DNA from: an uncultured Alphaproteobacteria bacterium
GTDB taxonomy: Bacteria > Pseudomonadota > Alphaproteobacteria > RF32 > CAG-239
Direction of reading: 5' to 3'
Assembly: GCA_944391355.1 (NCBI GenBank)
Contig: CALXTG010000050.1
Coordinates: forward strand, 1 to 5,029
DNA: 5,029 nt
How positions within the stretch are numbered: position 1 is the first letter of the stretch; every line of letters begins with the position of its first letter. The notes beneath the pieces were generated by a model, which did no database searches, was not told the origin of the DNA, and saw only the letters and a program-made list of their open reading frames with translations. Below, one piece after another: positions 1-5,029 of the stretch. A program made the translations under genes and the position numbers.

Positions 1-194
1 TTGACGGTCTGGGTAAAGAAACCTGCGCCAGCTTAGCTTCCTCTGACTGGGGTTCTGACGGTTTGGTTTCGGTTAAAGTTAATGCGACCACTTATACATA
101 TGGTACTGATACCTTGCCTGTTCCTCCGGGAACGGCTATCGGAGCCTGTAATCAGACGGGTGCCGGCAATGCCATTACCTGGACCTATTATTAA
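1..194 (+). CDS. Type IV pilin-like protein, C-terminal part (5' end outside the window)
   Basis: This is the last 63 codons of a pilin gene, read in the frame starting at base 3 and ending in TAA at 192-194. The visible protein begins DGLGKETCASLASSDWGSDG and ends AITWTYY. It contains the two cysteines (KETCAS and GACNQ) that probably form the C-terminal disulfide loop of type IV pilins. It aligns without gaps to 1158-1351, the end of the second complete copy, with 10 base differences in 194. Most of these are silent, and the proteins differ at one residue (Gly here, Lys there, before NAITW). It is the upstream member of the same tandem array, 27 bases before the next start codon. The missing N-terminus is presumed to match its neighbours but cannot be seen. 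Its identity as a pilin rests on this homology and is secure. Confidence 0.93.
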   Translation, partial: DGLGKETCASLASSDWGSDGLVSVKVNATTYTYGTDTLPVPPGTAIGACNQTGAGNAITWTYY

Positions 195-208
195 TATTCG
201 GCTTTGGG

Positions 209-215
209 CAGGAGA
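209..215 (+). promoter_or_regulatory. Ribosome binding site that fixes the start of the first complete pilin at 222
   Basis: The sequence GCAGGAGA contains AGGAGA seven to eight bases before ATG at 222. An in-frame TTG at 204 lies upstream of this site and would put it inside the gene. Starting at 222 gives the same MKNL leader as the two following copies. Confidence 0.8.
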
Positions 216-221
216 CTAATA

Positions 222-776
222 ATGAAAAATTTATTCAAGAATGAACAATCGGGTCGTTCAATGGTCGAAATGCTGGGCGTGCTGGCGATTATCGGCGTTC
301 TGTCGGTCGGCGGTATTTCCGGTTATTCCAAGGCAATGGCCAAATACAAACTGACCAAAGCCCAAGACCAGATGGCGATGATCTTAATTAATATCCGAAC
401 CGCCTTTGCTTCGGCACCGAGTTATAACGGTTTAACTAACAAAAACGCCGTTTTGATGAACATCATTCCCGGCGATATGCTGCCTTCCGGTATCGGTGTC
501 GGCTCTACCGTTAAAAATGCTTTTGGCGGCAATGTAACTCTCGCGGCGACAAACAACAATACCCAATTTACCATAAAATTTGACGGCTTGGGTAAAGAGG
601 CCTGTGCCAGCTTAGGTTCTTCTGACTGGGGTTCTGACGGTCTGGTTTCTGTTAAAATCAGTGATGCGGCCGCTCAGGCATACGGTACTGATGTTTTGCC
701 GATTCCGCCGACAACGGCTATTACCCAATGCAGTAAAGCCGGTGCCGCTAATTCAATCACTTGGACATATTACTAG
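222..776 (+). CDS. Type IV pilin-like major or minor pilin, copy 1 (B-type C-terminus)
   Basis: The product is 184 residues and is a predicted prepilin for a type IV pilus or related system. The short leader MKNLFKNEQSG (1-11) ends in Gly, the expected prepilin peptidase site. The mature chain would begin RSMVE, with the conserved Glu at mature position 5. A hydrophobic helix follows (about residues 14-35), then an amphipathic stretch YSKAMAKYKLTKAQDQM. The globular part has the pattern PGDMLP, VKNAFGGNV, FDGLGKEAC and a final TWTYY, which resembles the PilS/type IVb pilin head (from memory). Cysteines at 128 and 170 probably form the D-region disulfide. The start at 222 is chosen over 204 because of the AGGAGA site and the leader shared with its paralogues. 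It lies 27 bases after the partial copy and 23 before the next, so co-transcription is likely. Its centre (NAVLMNIIPG, GNVTLAATNNN) is the most divergent of the set. Whether it is the main or a minor subunit cannot be told. Confidence 0.93.
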   Translation: MKNLFKNEQSGRSMVEMLGVLAIIGVLSVGGISGYSKAMAKYKLTKAQDQMAMILINIRTAFASAPSYNGLTNKNAVLMNIIPGDMLPSGIGVGSTVKNAFGGNVTLAATNNNTQFTIKFDGLGKEACASLGSSDWGSDGLVSVKISDAAAQAYGTDVLPIPPTTAITQCSKAGAANSITWTYY

Positions 777-788
777 TCAGATTTGGTC

Positions 789-793
789 GGAGG
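789..793 (+). promoter_or_regulatory. Ribosome binding site that fixes the start of the second complete pilin at 800
   Basis: GGAGG lies six bases before ATG at 800. The open frame extends back to 761 inside the end of the previous gene, but only the 800 start has a proper Shine-Dalgarno sequence and gives a standard 11-residue prepilin leader. Confidence 0.85.
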
Positions 794-799
794 TTAAAA

Positions 800-1351
800 A
801 TGAAAAACTTATATAAAAATGAACAATCAGGCCGTTCGATGGTTGAAATGCTGGGCGTGCTGGCGATTATCGGCGTTCTGTCGGTCGGCGGTATTTCCGG
901 TTACTCTAAAGCAATGGCCAAATACAAACTGACCAAAGCCCAAGACCAGATGGCGATGATTTTAATTAATATCCGCACCGCCTTTGCTTCGGCACCGAGT
1001 TATAACGGTTTGACGGCAGCGAATGCCATTGCCATGAATATTGTACCCGGCGATATGCTCCCGGCCGGTATTGGCAAGGGCTCAACCATTAAAAATGCTT
1101 TTGGGGGAGATGTAAAATTTGCAACCGCCGCTTCCAATACGCAGTTTTCTATTGAATTTGACGGTCTGGGTAAAGAAACCTGCGCCAGCTTAGCTTCCTC
1201 TGACTGGGGTTCTGACGGTTTGGTTTCGGTTAAAGTTAATGCAACGACCTACACATATGGTACTGACACCTTGCCTGTTCCTCCGGGAACGGCTATCGGA
1301 GCCTGCAATCAGACAGGTGCCAAGAATGCCATTACCTGGACCTATTATTAG
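800..1351 (+). CDS. Type IV pilin-like protein, copy 2 (A-type C-terminus)
   Basis: The product is a 183-residue prepilin. The leader MKNLYKNEQSG precedes the predicted cleavage after Gly11, and mature residues RSMVE keep Glu5. The hydrophobic helix (about 14-35) is identical in protein sequence to the other copies. The head domain contains IVPGDMLPAG, IKNAFGGDV, FDGLGKETC and ends AITWTYY, with cysteines at 128 and 169. The C-terminal third matches the partial gene at 1-194 almost exactly (one residue different). It differs from its immediate neighbours in the loop between the cysteines: it reads NATTYTYGTDTLPVPPGTAI, where the flanking copies have an AAxQxYGT / LPIPP form. The start at 800 is supported by GGAGG at 789-793. 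An alternative start at 761 would overlap the previous gene and spoil the leader. The product would sit in the inner membrane before assembly into a pilus. Confidence 0.93.
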   Translation: MKNLYKNEQSGRSMVEMLGVLAIIGVLSVGGISGYSKAMAKYKLTKAQDQMAMILINIRTAFASAPSYNGLTAANAIAMNIVPGDMLPAGIGKGSTIKNAFGGDVKFATAASNTQFSIEFDGLGKETCASLASSDWGSDGLVSVKVNATTYTYGTDTLPVPPGTAIGACNQTGAKNAITWTYY

Positions 1352-1360
1352 TCAGATTCC

Positions 1361-1369
1361 GGAGGGAGA
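1361..1369 (+). promoter_or_regulatory. Ribosome binding site of the third complete pilin
   Basis: GGAGGGAGA lies six to ten bases before ATG at 1376, depending on which purine block pairs with 16S rRNA. It is the strongest and longest purine tract of the array, which could give this copy efficient translation (inference). Confidence 0.75.
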
Positions 1370-1375
1370 AAAGAA

Positions 1376-1942
1376 ATGAAAAATTTATTCAAGAATGAAC
1401 AATCGGGCCGTTCGATGGTCGAAATGCTGGGTGTGCTGGCGATTATCGGCGTTCTGTCGGTCGGCGGTATTTCCGGTTACTCTAAAGCAATGGCCAAATA
1501 CAAATTGACCAAAGCCCAAGACCAGATGGCGATGATTTTAATTAATATCCGAACCGCCTTTGCTTCAGCGCCGAGTTATGCCGGATTAAGCAAAGCAAAT
1601 GCCATTGCCATGAATATTGTGCCCGGCGATATGCTGCCTTCCGGTATCGGTAAGGGCTCGACCATTAAAAATGCTTTCGGCGGTGATGTCGATATTAAGG
1701 CTGCCGGAACGGGAACCGCCGCCAATACGCAGTTCTCAATTGAATTTGGTGGCTTGGGTAAAGAAACCTGCGCCAGCTTAGCTTCCTCTGACTGGGGTTC
1801 AGACGGCTTAGTTTCGGTACAAATTAATTCTGCAGCAGAACAAAAATACGGAACGGCAACCTTGCCGATTCCCCCGGCAACCGCAATCAGCCAATGTAGC
1901 GGAGCCGGTGCGGCAAATAAAATTGTCTGGACTTATTACTAA
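1376..1942 (+). CDS. Type IV pilin-like protein, copy 3, last gene of the array (mosaic)
   Basis: The product is a 188-residue prepilin with leader MKNLFKNEQSG, predicted cleavage after Gly11, mature RSMVE with Glu5, and the same hydrophobic helix as the other copies. Cysteines are at 132 and 174. It is four to five residues longer than its paralogues because of an enlarged loop after KNAFGGDV (DIKAAGTGTAANTQF). The centre (NAIAMNIVPGDM, GKGSTIKNAFGGDV, GKETCASLASSDWG) follows copy 2. The region between the cysteines (SAAEQKYGT, LPIPPATAISQCSGAGAAN) follows copy 1, so the gene looks mosaic. It is the end of the transcription unit: TAA at 1940-1942 is followed 15 bases later by a strong terminator hairpin. 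Its role as a pilus subunit is inferred from the N-terminus and fold pattern. Which copy is the main subunit is unknown. Confidence 0.93.
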   Translation: MKNLFKNEQSGRSMVEMLGVLAIIGVLSVGGISGYSKAMAKYKLTKAQDQMAMILINIRTAFASAPSYAGLSKANAIAMNIVPGDMLPSGIGKGSTIKNAFGGDVDIKAAGTGTAANTQFSIEFGGLGKETCASLASSDWGSDGLVSVQINSAAEQKYGTATLPIPPATAISQCSGAGAANKIVWTYY

Positions 1943-1957
1943 TAAGAACTCTCCTGC

Positions 1958-1987
1958 AAAAATCCCTGCCATAGGCAGGGATTTTTT
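1958..1987. terminator. Bidirectional intrinsic terminator between the pilin array and the sulfatase-fold gene
   Basis: A perfect 13-base-pair inverted repeat pairs 1958-1970 (AAAAATCCCTGCC) with 1974-1986 (GGCAGGGATTTTT) around a three-base loop. A run of six T follows the GC stem on the plus strand and a run of five A precedes it. It can therefore end transcription of the pilins on the plus strand and of the convergent gene on the minus strand, whose stop codon is 13 bases away. Confidence 0.93.
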
Positions 1988-1999
1988 ATGACGAAAAGA

Positions 2000-3445
2000 T
2001 TATTGCAGATAGCTGCGTACCCTGGCGACAAACTCGGCAAAGGACATCGGCCGGTTTTCCGCCGCCGGACGGTTAAGCGGGTCAAAGACAATAAATGCCG
2101 CGCCGTCATAACCGAAATCAACAACGCCGTGATCTCCGAAAATTAAAACCAGAGAATTCGGCGGCAGCGCGGTTACAAATTCTTCCAAACTGCGATCAAC
2201 ATAATTAATGGCATTAAAATAGTCTTCCAGCTCATTTTTCGGATCGGCAATGAGCGGTGCCGGATTCCTGCCGACTTTATAATCGGCATGCGAGCTCATG
2301 GTGATAATATAGGTAAAAGTTTTTTCCCGGGGAAATTTTTGTTGCTGAGTGCGAATAAAAGCAAACATTTCGCCGTCCTCGACTTTCAACCGCTTATCCT
2401 TTGTATTCAGCATGTCATCATAAAAAAATCTTTCGGCATAACCCTGGGCGGCCATATGCGGACGGCGGTCATAAAAATCACCCGAAAAATTATGAAAGAA
2501 AGCCGGATAATAGCCTTTTTCTGCCGCAATCTTCGGCAAAAGCGATAAACCTTCGTATAAAACTTCCGGCGGATATAATTTATAAATCGCGCCGTAATCC
2601 TGTACAATAAAAGTTCCGGCATTAACCGCAAAATCAGTATTGGCGCTGGCGCCTTCCGGTTTTCCGGTAACTCGGTAGAAAGGTGTTGAACGGCTCAGGC
2701 GGCTCAAAAAAGGCGTAATCTCTTTGCCCCGGCGGAGACGGTTAATCACATCATAAGCCAGACTTTCAACCTGAATCAGGTAAATATGCCGCGGCGGCAG
2801 GTATCCTTCTGTTGCGGCAATCTCCGGCAGTTTATTCCGATTGGCGTGAATTTCTGCCAGGGCTTCGGTTCGATTGTGGGTGTTAAAAGCTTCATAGCCC
2901 CAGCAAAAACCGTAGCCGAAGTTGGTACAGGCATTTTTGAAATAACTTTTATCAAAAGAAGATTCCGGCGTATAAACCAAAAAGCCGGCAAAAACCGCCA
3001 GACTCAGCCCGGCTGCGGCGGATAACGCCCGGCCGTTTTGCAGCAGAGCTGCCGATTTATAATAAATTACAAGATTCGCCGCTCCCGCCGCAGCAAAAAT
3101 CCACAGGCGCCAATCGCTCCATAAGGAGGGCGTTTGAGTAACGAAAACGCCGGCCTCATGCCATTGGTGCGCGGCGACCGCCAGAGTTAAAGGTTCCTGA
3201 AAATAATGATGATAGATAATCAGCGCGATTTGAATCAATGTCGCCGCCAGCAATATGACGATTGCCGGAATTTTCGGCAGTCCTAAAACGGACAGCCAGA
3301 AAACCCAGGCGAAAAACCAGACCATAAATCCGTAGAAAAGCAGCGTTTCGCCGTCAAAGAAAATCAGCTGCGCCGCCCAGCTCCATAATGCCAGCCAAAT
3401 GGCAAAAAAAACAACTGCGAGCAGAGATTTAACATGAAGTTTCAT
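2000..3445 (-). CDS. LtaS/OpgB-like membrane sulfatase-fold phosphotransferase
   Basis: This 481-residue protein belongs to the alkaline phosphatase/sulfatase superfamily, in the branch of membrane-anchored lipoteichoic acid synthase and phosphoglycerol or phosphoethanolamine transferases. Five hydrophobic segments (about 7-30, 34-55, 58-80, 112-129, 142-159) anchor it, and the catalytic domain (about 215-481) would face the periplasm. Visible motifs are IYLIQVESL with metal-ligand Glu227, EGASANTDF with Ser267 at the place of the usual Thr nucleophile, FFHNFSGDFYDR with His318 and Arg327, MSSH with His386, and IFGDHG with Asp438 and His439. The chain ends only 42 residues after Asp-His, shorter than LtaS. 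The likely reaction is transfer of a phospho-alcohol head group from a phospholipid to a glycan or lipid acceptor; the acceptor is unknown. The ATG at 3443-3445 has only a weak AGG ten bases upstream, so translation may be modest. It converges on the pilin array and diverges from the ATPase gene. The family is confident, the substrate is not. Confidence 0.88.
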   Translation of the reverse strand: MKLHVKSLLAVVFFAIWLALWSWAAQLIFFDGETLLFYGFMVWFFAWVFWLSVLGLPKIPAIVILLAATLIQIALIIYHHYFQEPLTLAVAAHQWHEAGVFVTQTPSLWSDWRLWIFAAAGAANLVIYYKSAALLQNGRALSAAAGLSLAVFAGFLVYTPESSFDKSYFKNACTNFGYGFCWGYEAFNTHNRTEALAEIHANRNKLPEIAATEGYLPPRHIYLIQVESLAYDVINRLRRGKEITPFLSRLSRSTPFYRVTGKPEGASANTDFAVNAGTFIVQDYGAIYKLYPPEVLYEGLSLLPKIAAEKGYYPAFFHNFSGDFYDRRPHMAAQGYAERFFYDDMLNTKDKRLKVEDGEMFAFIRTQQQKFPREKTFTYIITMSSHADYKVGRNPAPLIADPKNELEDYFNAINYVDRSLEEFVTALPPNSLVLIFGDHGVVDFGYDGAAFIVFDPLNRPAAENRPMSFAEFVARVRSYLQ

Positions 3446-3538
3446 TGGTTCGAGGCCTGTTTATTTACTATTTATTTACAGCGGATGTTATAACATTGAA
3501 GATAAGTTGTACAGTTTTTTAAGGTAAAGGTTCACAAG
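3446..3538. promoter_or_regulatory. Divergent intergenic region with probable promoters
   Basis: This 93-base AT-rich gap must hold the promoters of both the minus-strand phosphotransferase gene and the plus-strand ATPase gene. The palindrome GTTATAAC at 3487-3494 gives TATAAC, one base off the consensus -10, on both strands. TTTACT at 3464-3469 could be a weak -35 for the plus strand, but the spacing of 19 is long. TTTATTTAC occurs twice (3460-3468 and 3471-3479), 11 bases apart. AAAGG at 3526-3530 is a moderate ribosome binding site eight bases before the ATPase start. The promoter assignments are guesses from pattern only. Confidence 0.4.
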
Positions 3539-4501
3539 ATGGCTAAGGTTAATGAGATAAAATTTTCGGATATATATATTACTCCCGAAAAAAAAGCCTA
3601 TATTCCCGACGGGCGCACACAAAACGGCCTGGCGGTTCTTCAAGCCGAAGATTTTGATGATTTTTACGGTCTGATTGAGCAAAGCTGGGACGGTGAAAAC
3701 CCCAGCTATTCGGTTCGTTACGGAAATATTTTTTATCGCGTCGAAAGAACCGTGGCCATGGACGGCATTCAGTATTGCGCCCGCAAAATGCCCGAAAAAG
3801 TGCCGCCTGTTGGCGTTTTGGGCTTTCCGACCGAATTAACGCGTTATCTTTTATCTTTGAGCAATATGTCGGGGCTTATTTTGTTTTCCGGGCCGACCGG
3901 CGCCGGCAAGACAACGTCAATCTCCAGCCTGCTAAAGGAATATCTGACCATAGAAGGCGGTTTTGCCTATACGATCGAAGATCCGACCGAAATGCCCCTC
4001 GACGGTGAATATCATTCGGTTGAAGGCGGCCTCGGCCTCTGCAAACAGACGCAGCCGCCGCGCGGCATTTGGGGAGAAGGCTTAAAATCGGCGCTGCGCT
4101 CCAAACCGCGCTTTATCATGGTCGGCGAAATCCGCACCCCTGATACCGCCAGCGAAGTTTTACGCGCCGCCACTTCTGGGCATATGGTTCTTTCCAGTAT
4201 TCACGCCAATAACATCACCGACGCAATTAATTCGGTGGTCAAATACGCCGCTTCGACGTCCATGAGCGAGGAACTGGCCTATGACCTGTTTTCCCGCGGT
4301 ATGTTGGGCGTTTTGCACCAGACGCTGGTCGGCGTAAAAGTCAAACGCCCTCTGATAAATTATCTGTTTGCCAATCCGGATTCTACCAAAGGCGATCAGG
4401 TTCGCGGTATTATCAAAACCGGCAACCTTAATCTGGCGACCTCAATTGAAACCCAGATGACCCGCCTGTCCCGCGGCATGAGCATGTTTCCGGATATCTG
4501 A
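3539..4501 (+). CDS. Type II/IV secretion or pilus ATPase (PilT / DotB-TraJ-like)
   Basis: This 320-residue protein is a hexameric-type secretion ATPase, expected on the cytoplasmic face of the inner membrane to power pilus movement, assembly or substrate transfer. Motifs in order: Walker A GPTGAGKTT at 118-126 (Lys124), Asp box TIEDPTE at 145-151, Walker B-like RFIMVGEIR at 191-199 with Glu197, and His box SGHMVLSSIH at 213-222. An N-terminal domain of about 95 residues precedes the ATPase core. The length is near that of PilT and shorter than PilB/GspE, with no zinc-binding cysteine cluster visible. The segment SALRSKPRFIMVGEIR and the C-terminal arrangement recall DotB/TraJ of type IVB systems (from memory), so a PilT-like retraction role and a DotB/TraJ-like transfer role both stay open. 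The usual RD after GE(M/L) is RT here. The ATG at 3539 follows AAAGG by eight bases. It is monocistronic, ending in its own terminator. The family is confident, the exact subfamily is not. Confidence 0.9.
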   Translation: MAKVNEIKFSDIYITPEKKAYIPDGRTQNGLAVLQAEDFDDFYGLIEQSWDGENPSYSVRYGNIFYRVERTVAMDGIQYCARKMPEKVPPVGVLGFPTELTRYLLSLSNMSGLILFSGPTGAGKTTSISSLLKEYLTIEGGFAYTIEDPTEMPLDGEYHSVEGGLGLCKQTQPPRGIWGEGLKSALRSKPRFIMVGEIRTPDTASEVLRAATSGHMVLSSIHANNITDAINSVVKYAASTSMSEELAYDLFSRGMLGVLHQTLVGVKVKRPLINYLFANPDSTKGDQVRGIIKTGNLNLATSIETQMTRLSRGMSMFPDI

Positions 4502-4517
4502 TGAGGCAAATAAATTT

Positions 4518-4555
4518 AAGCCCTGTTGCCGGCGCTCCGACAGCAGGGCTTTTTT
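4518..4555 (+). terminator. Intrinsic terminator after the ATPase gene
   Basis: AAGCCCTGTTG (4518-4528) pairs with CAGCAGGGCTT (4541-4551), with a single T-G wobble. An inner CGG/CCG stem around CGCT caps the hairpin. Six T at 4550-4555 complete a standard Rho-independent terminator 16 bases after the TGA. The opposite side is AT-rich but has no clean T run for the minus strand, so it may only weakly stop the convergent gene that ends at 4568. Confidence 0.88.
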
Positions 4556-4567
4556 GTTGCGGCAGGA

Positions 4568-5029
4568 TTATTGCAGCGGCGGAATATTAAACTGGCCGAT
4601 TTCGCCGGGTTTGATTTTGGTGCTGGAATAGCGCATATTTCCGGTTTCAATGACAAAACGCTGCCGGCCGGTCAACTGCGAAGCCAGATCATAAAAATCG
4701 CGGGCATTCAGTTCCTGCCGCTGCGGATTCATCAAATACAAAACGCAGCCCTGGGTCTTTTCGGCAACGCCGCAGCGCGCCCGTCCCCGCGGAACTTCGG
4801 CATTGATAACCACGCCCTGCAGGCCGTCCCGCACGACTTTTTGTTCGCTGAAAAACAACTTGGCGATAATAAAGCCGAACAACAGAGCGCCGACTGCCGC
4901 CAAAACGGCAATCCGCCGGGAAATCACTTCGCCGCCGGTCAGGAAAGACTGCTGCGGCGCGGCGTAATCAATACTGTTTTCGTCAATAAACTGCGGCTGG
5001 TCGGATTCGTTATATTCCTGAATCTGATT
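4568..5029 (-). CDS. Unrecognised bitopic membrane protein, C-terminal part (5' end outside the window)
   Basis: The minus-strand frame is open from the window edge to TAA (complement of 4568-4570), giving 153 visible residues. A GTG at 4925-4927 could be read as a start, but the frame continues upstream for 34 more codons without a stop. It encodes a polar, acidic, glutamine-rich segment (NQIQEYNESDQPQFIDENS...) just before the membrane helix, and no good Shine-Dalgarno precedes the GTG, so the gene most likely begins beyond the window. Topology by inspection: a cytoplasmic N-terminal tail (1-38), one membrane helix (about 40-58, IAVLAAVGALLFGFIIAKLF), then a periplasmic domain of about 90 residues. 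Cys86 and Cys95 (RCGVAEKTQGC) could form a small disulfide loop, and the end is IKPGEIGQFNIPPLQ. This architecture is common in secretion and conjugation inner-membrane components, and an ATPase lies next door, but I do not recognise a family. The function is unknown. Confidence 0.78.
   Translation of the reverse strand, partial: NQIQEYNESDQPQFIDENSIDYAAPQQSFLTGGEVISRRIAVLAAVGALLFGFIIAKLFFSEQKVVRDGLQGVVINAEVPRGRARCGVAEKTQGCVLYLMNPQRQELNARDFYDLASQLTGRQRFVIETGNMRYSSTKIKPGEIGQFNIPPLQ

Larger units (their letters stand above)
1..1942 (+). repeat. Tandem array of paralogous pilin genes (four units, first one cut)
   Basis: Units of about 575 bases repeat head to tail with starts at 222, 800 and 1376. 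The first 68 codons (222-425, 800-1003, 1376-1579) are roughly 94-95% identical between copies by hand count, including silent sites. A 46-base block is identical in three units (10-55, 1167-1212, 1755-1800) but diverged in the unit at 222-776. TAGTCAGATT follows copies 1 and 2 (774 and 1349) but not the partial copy. All units are in the same direction. The array continues beyond the left edge. Confidence 0.92.

Noticed and set aside
204..221. Upstream TTG start that would add six residues (MGRRLI) to the first complete pilin
   Set aside because: It lies upstream of and would include the Shine-Dalgarno AGGAGA. The ATG at 222 has proper spacing and gives the leader shared by all copies.
761..799. 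Upstream start that would lengthen the second complete pilin by 13 residues
   Set aside because: It overlaps the end of the previous gene, has no ribosome binding site, and breaks the conserved 11-residue leader. GGAGG at 789-793 points to 800.
1..1942. Shufflon-type inversion system, as in IncI pilV
   Set aside because: All units are complete, in one direction and with their own starts. I saw no inverted crossover sites between units and no recombinase in the window. Homologous recombination explains the pattern more simply.
1939..2124. Minus-strand open frame of 61 codons over the terminator and the end of the phosphotransferase gene
   Set aside because: It runs through the perfect terminator hairpin and overlaps the strong minus-strand gene in another frame, with no family signal.
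2288..3025. Several open frames of 69-86 codons on both strands inside the phosphotransferase gene
   Set aside because: They are out-of-frame shadows of a 481-residue gene with intact catalytic motifs. Their translations are low in complexity and rich in Arg/Lys, with no ribosome binding sites.
3488..3682. Minus-strand 64-codon open frame across the divergent gap
   Set aside because: It is antisense to the start of the ATPase gene and fills the region needed for promoters. There is no recognisable protein pattern.
3775..4008. Plus-strand 77-codon open frame inside the ATPase gene
   Set aside because: It is a frame-shifted shadow over the Walker A region, and the ATPase frame is unbroken with all motifs.
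1..5029. CRISPR array, tRNA or rRNA gene, insertion sequence
   Set aside because: The only repeats found are the coding pilin units and the short intergenic pair. No short regularly spaced palindromic repeats, cloverleaf, rRNA-like stretch, transposase or terminal inverted repeats were seen.

Overview
The window looks like a chromosomal segment of a Gram-negative bacterium of moderate GC content. It has strong GGAGG-type ribosome binding sites, type IV pilins, a PilT/DotB-class ATPase and compact gene spacing. The pilin N-terminus (G, then RSMVEMLGVLAIIGVLSVGGI) resembles, from memory, pilins of uncultured host-associated Alphaproteobacteria. That placement is an inference and has not been checked by any search.

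Layout: (1) 1-1942, plus strand, is a tandem array of type IV pilin-like genes: the 3' end of one copy cut by the window edge (1-194) and three complete copies (222-776, 800-1351, 1376-1942), separated by only 23-27 bases. (2) 1958-1987 is a perfect bidirectional terminator hairpin. (3) 2000-3445, minus strand, encodes a five-helix membrane protein with an LtaS/OpgB-type sulfatase-fold phosphotransferase domain. (4) 3446-3538 is a divergent intergenic region with a short direct repeat and a palindromic -10-like box. (5) 3539-4501, plus strand, encodes a compact type II/IV secretion or pilus ATPase. (6) 4518-4555 is its terminator. (7) 4568-5029, minus strand, is the C-terminal part of a bitopic membrane protein with two cysteines that I do not recognise. 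Its reading frame stays open to the window edge.

The pilin genes and the ATPase plausibly serve the same surface pilus or secretion machine, but they are in separate transcription units, with the envelope-modifying enzyme between them. The most noteworthy feature is the pilin array. N-terminal coding blocks are nearly identical between copies. The C-terminal ends alternate between two types (A-B-A-B), while the central part of the last copy matches the A type. This mosaic pattern points to duplication of a two-gene unit followed by recombination or gene conversion, and it may supply variant pilins.
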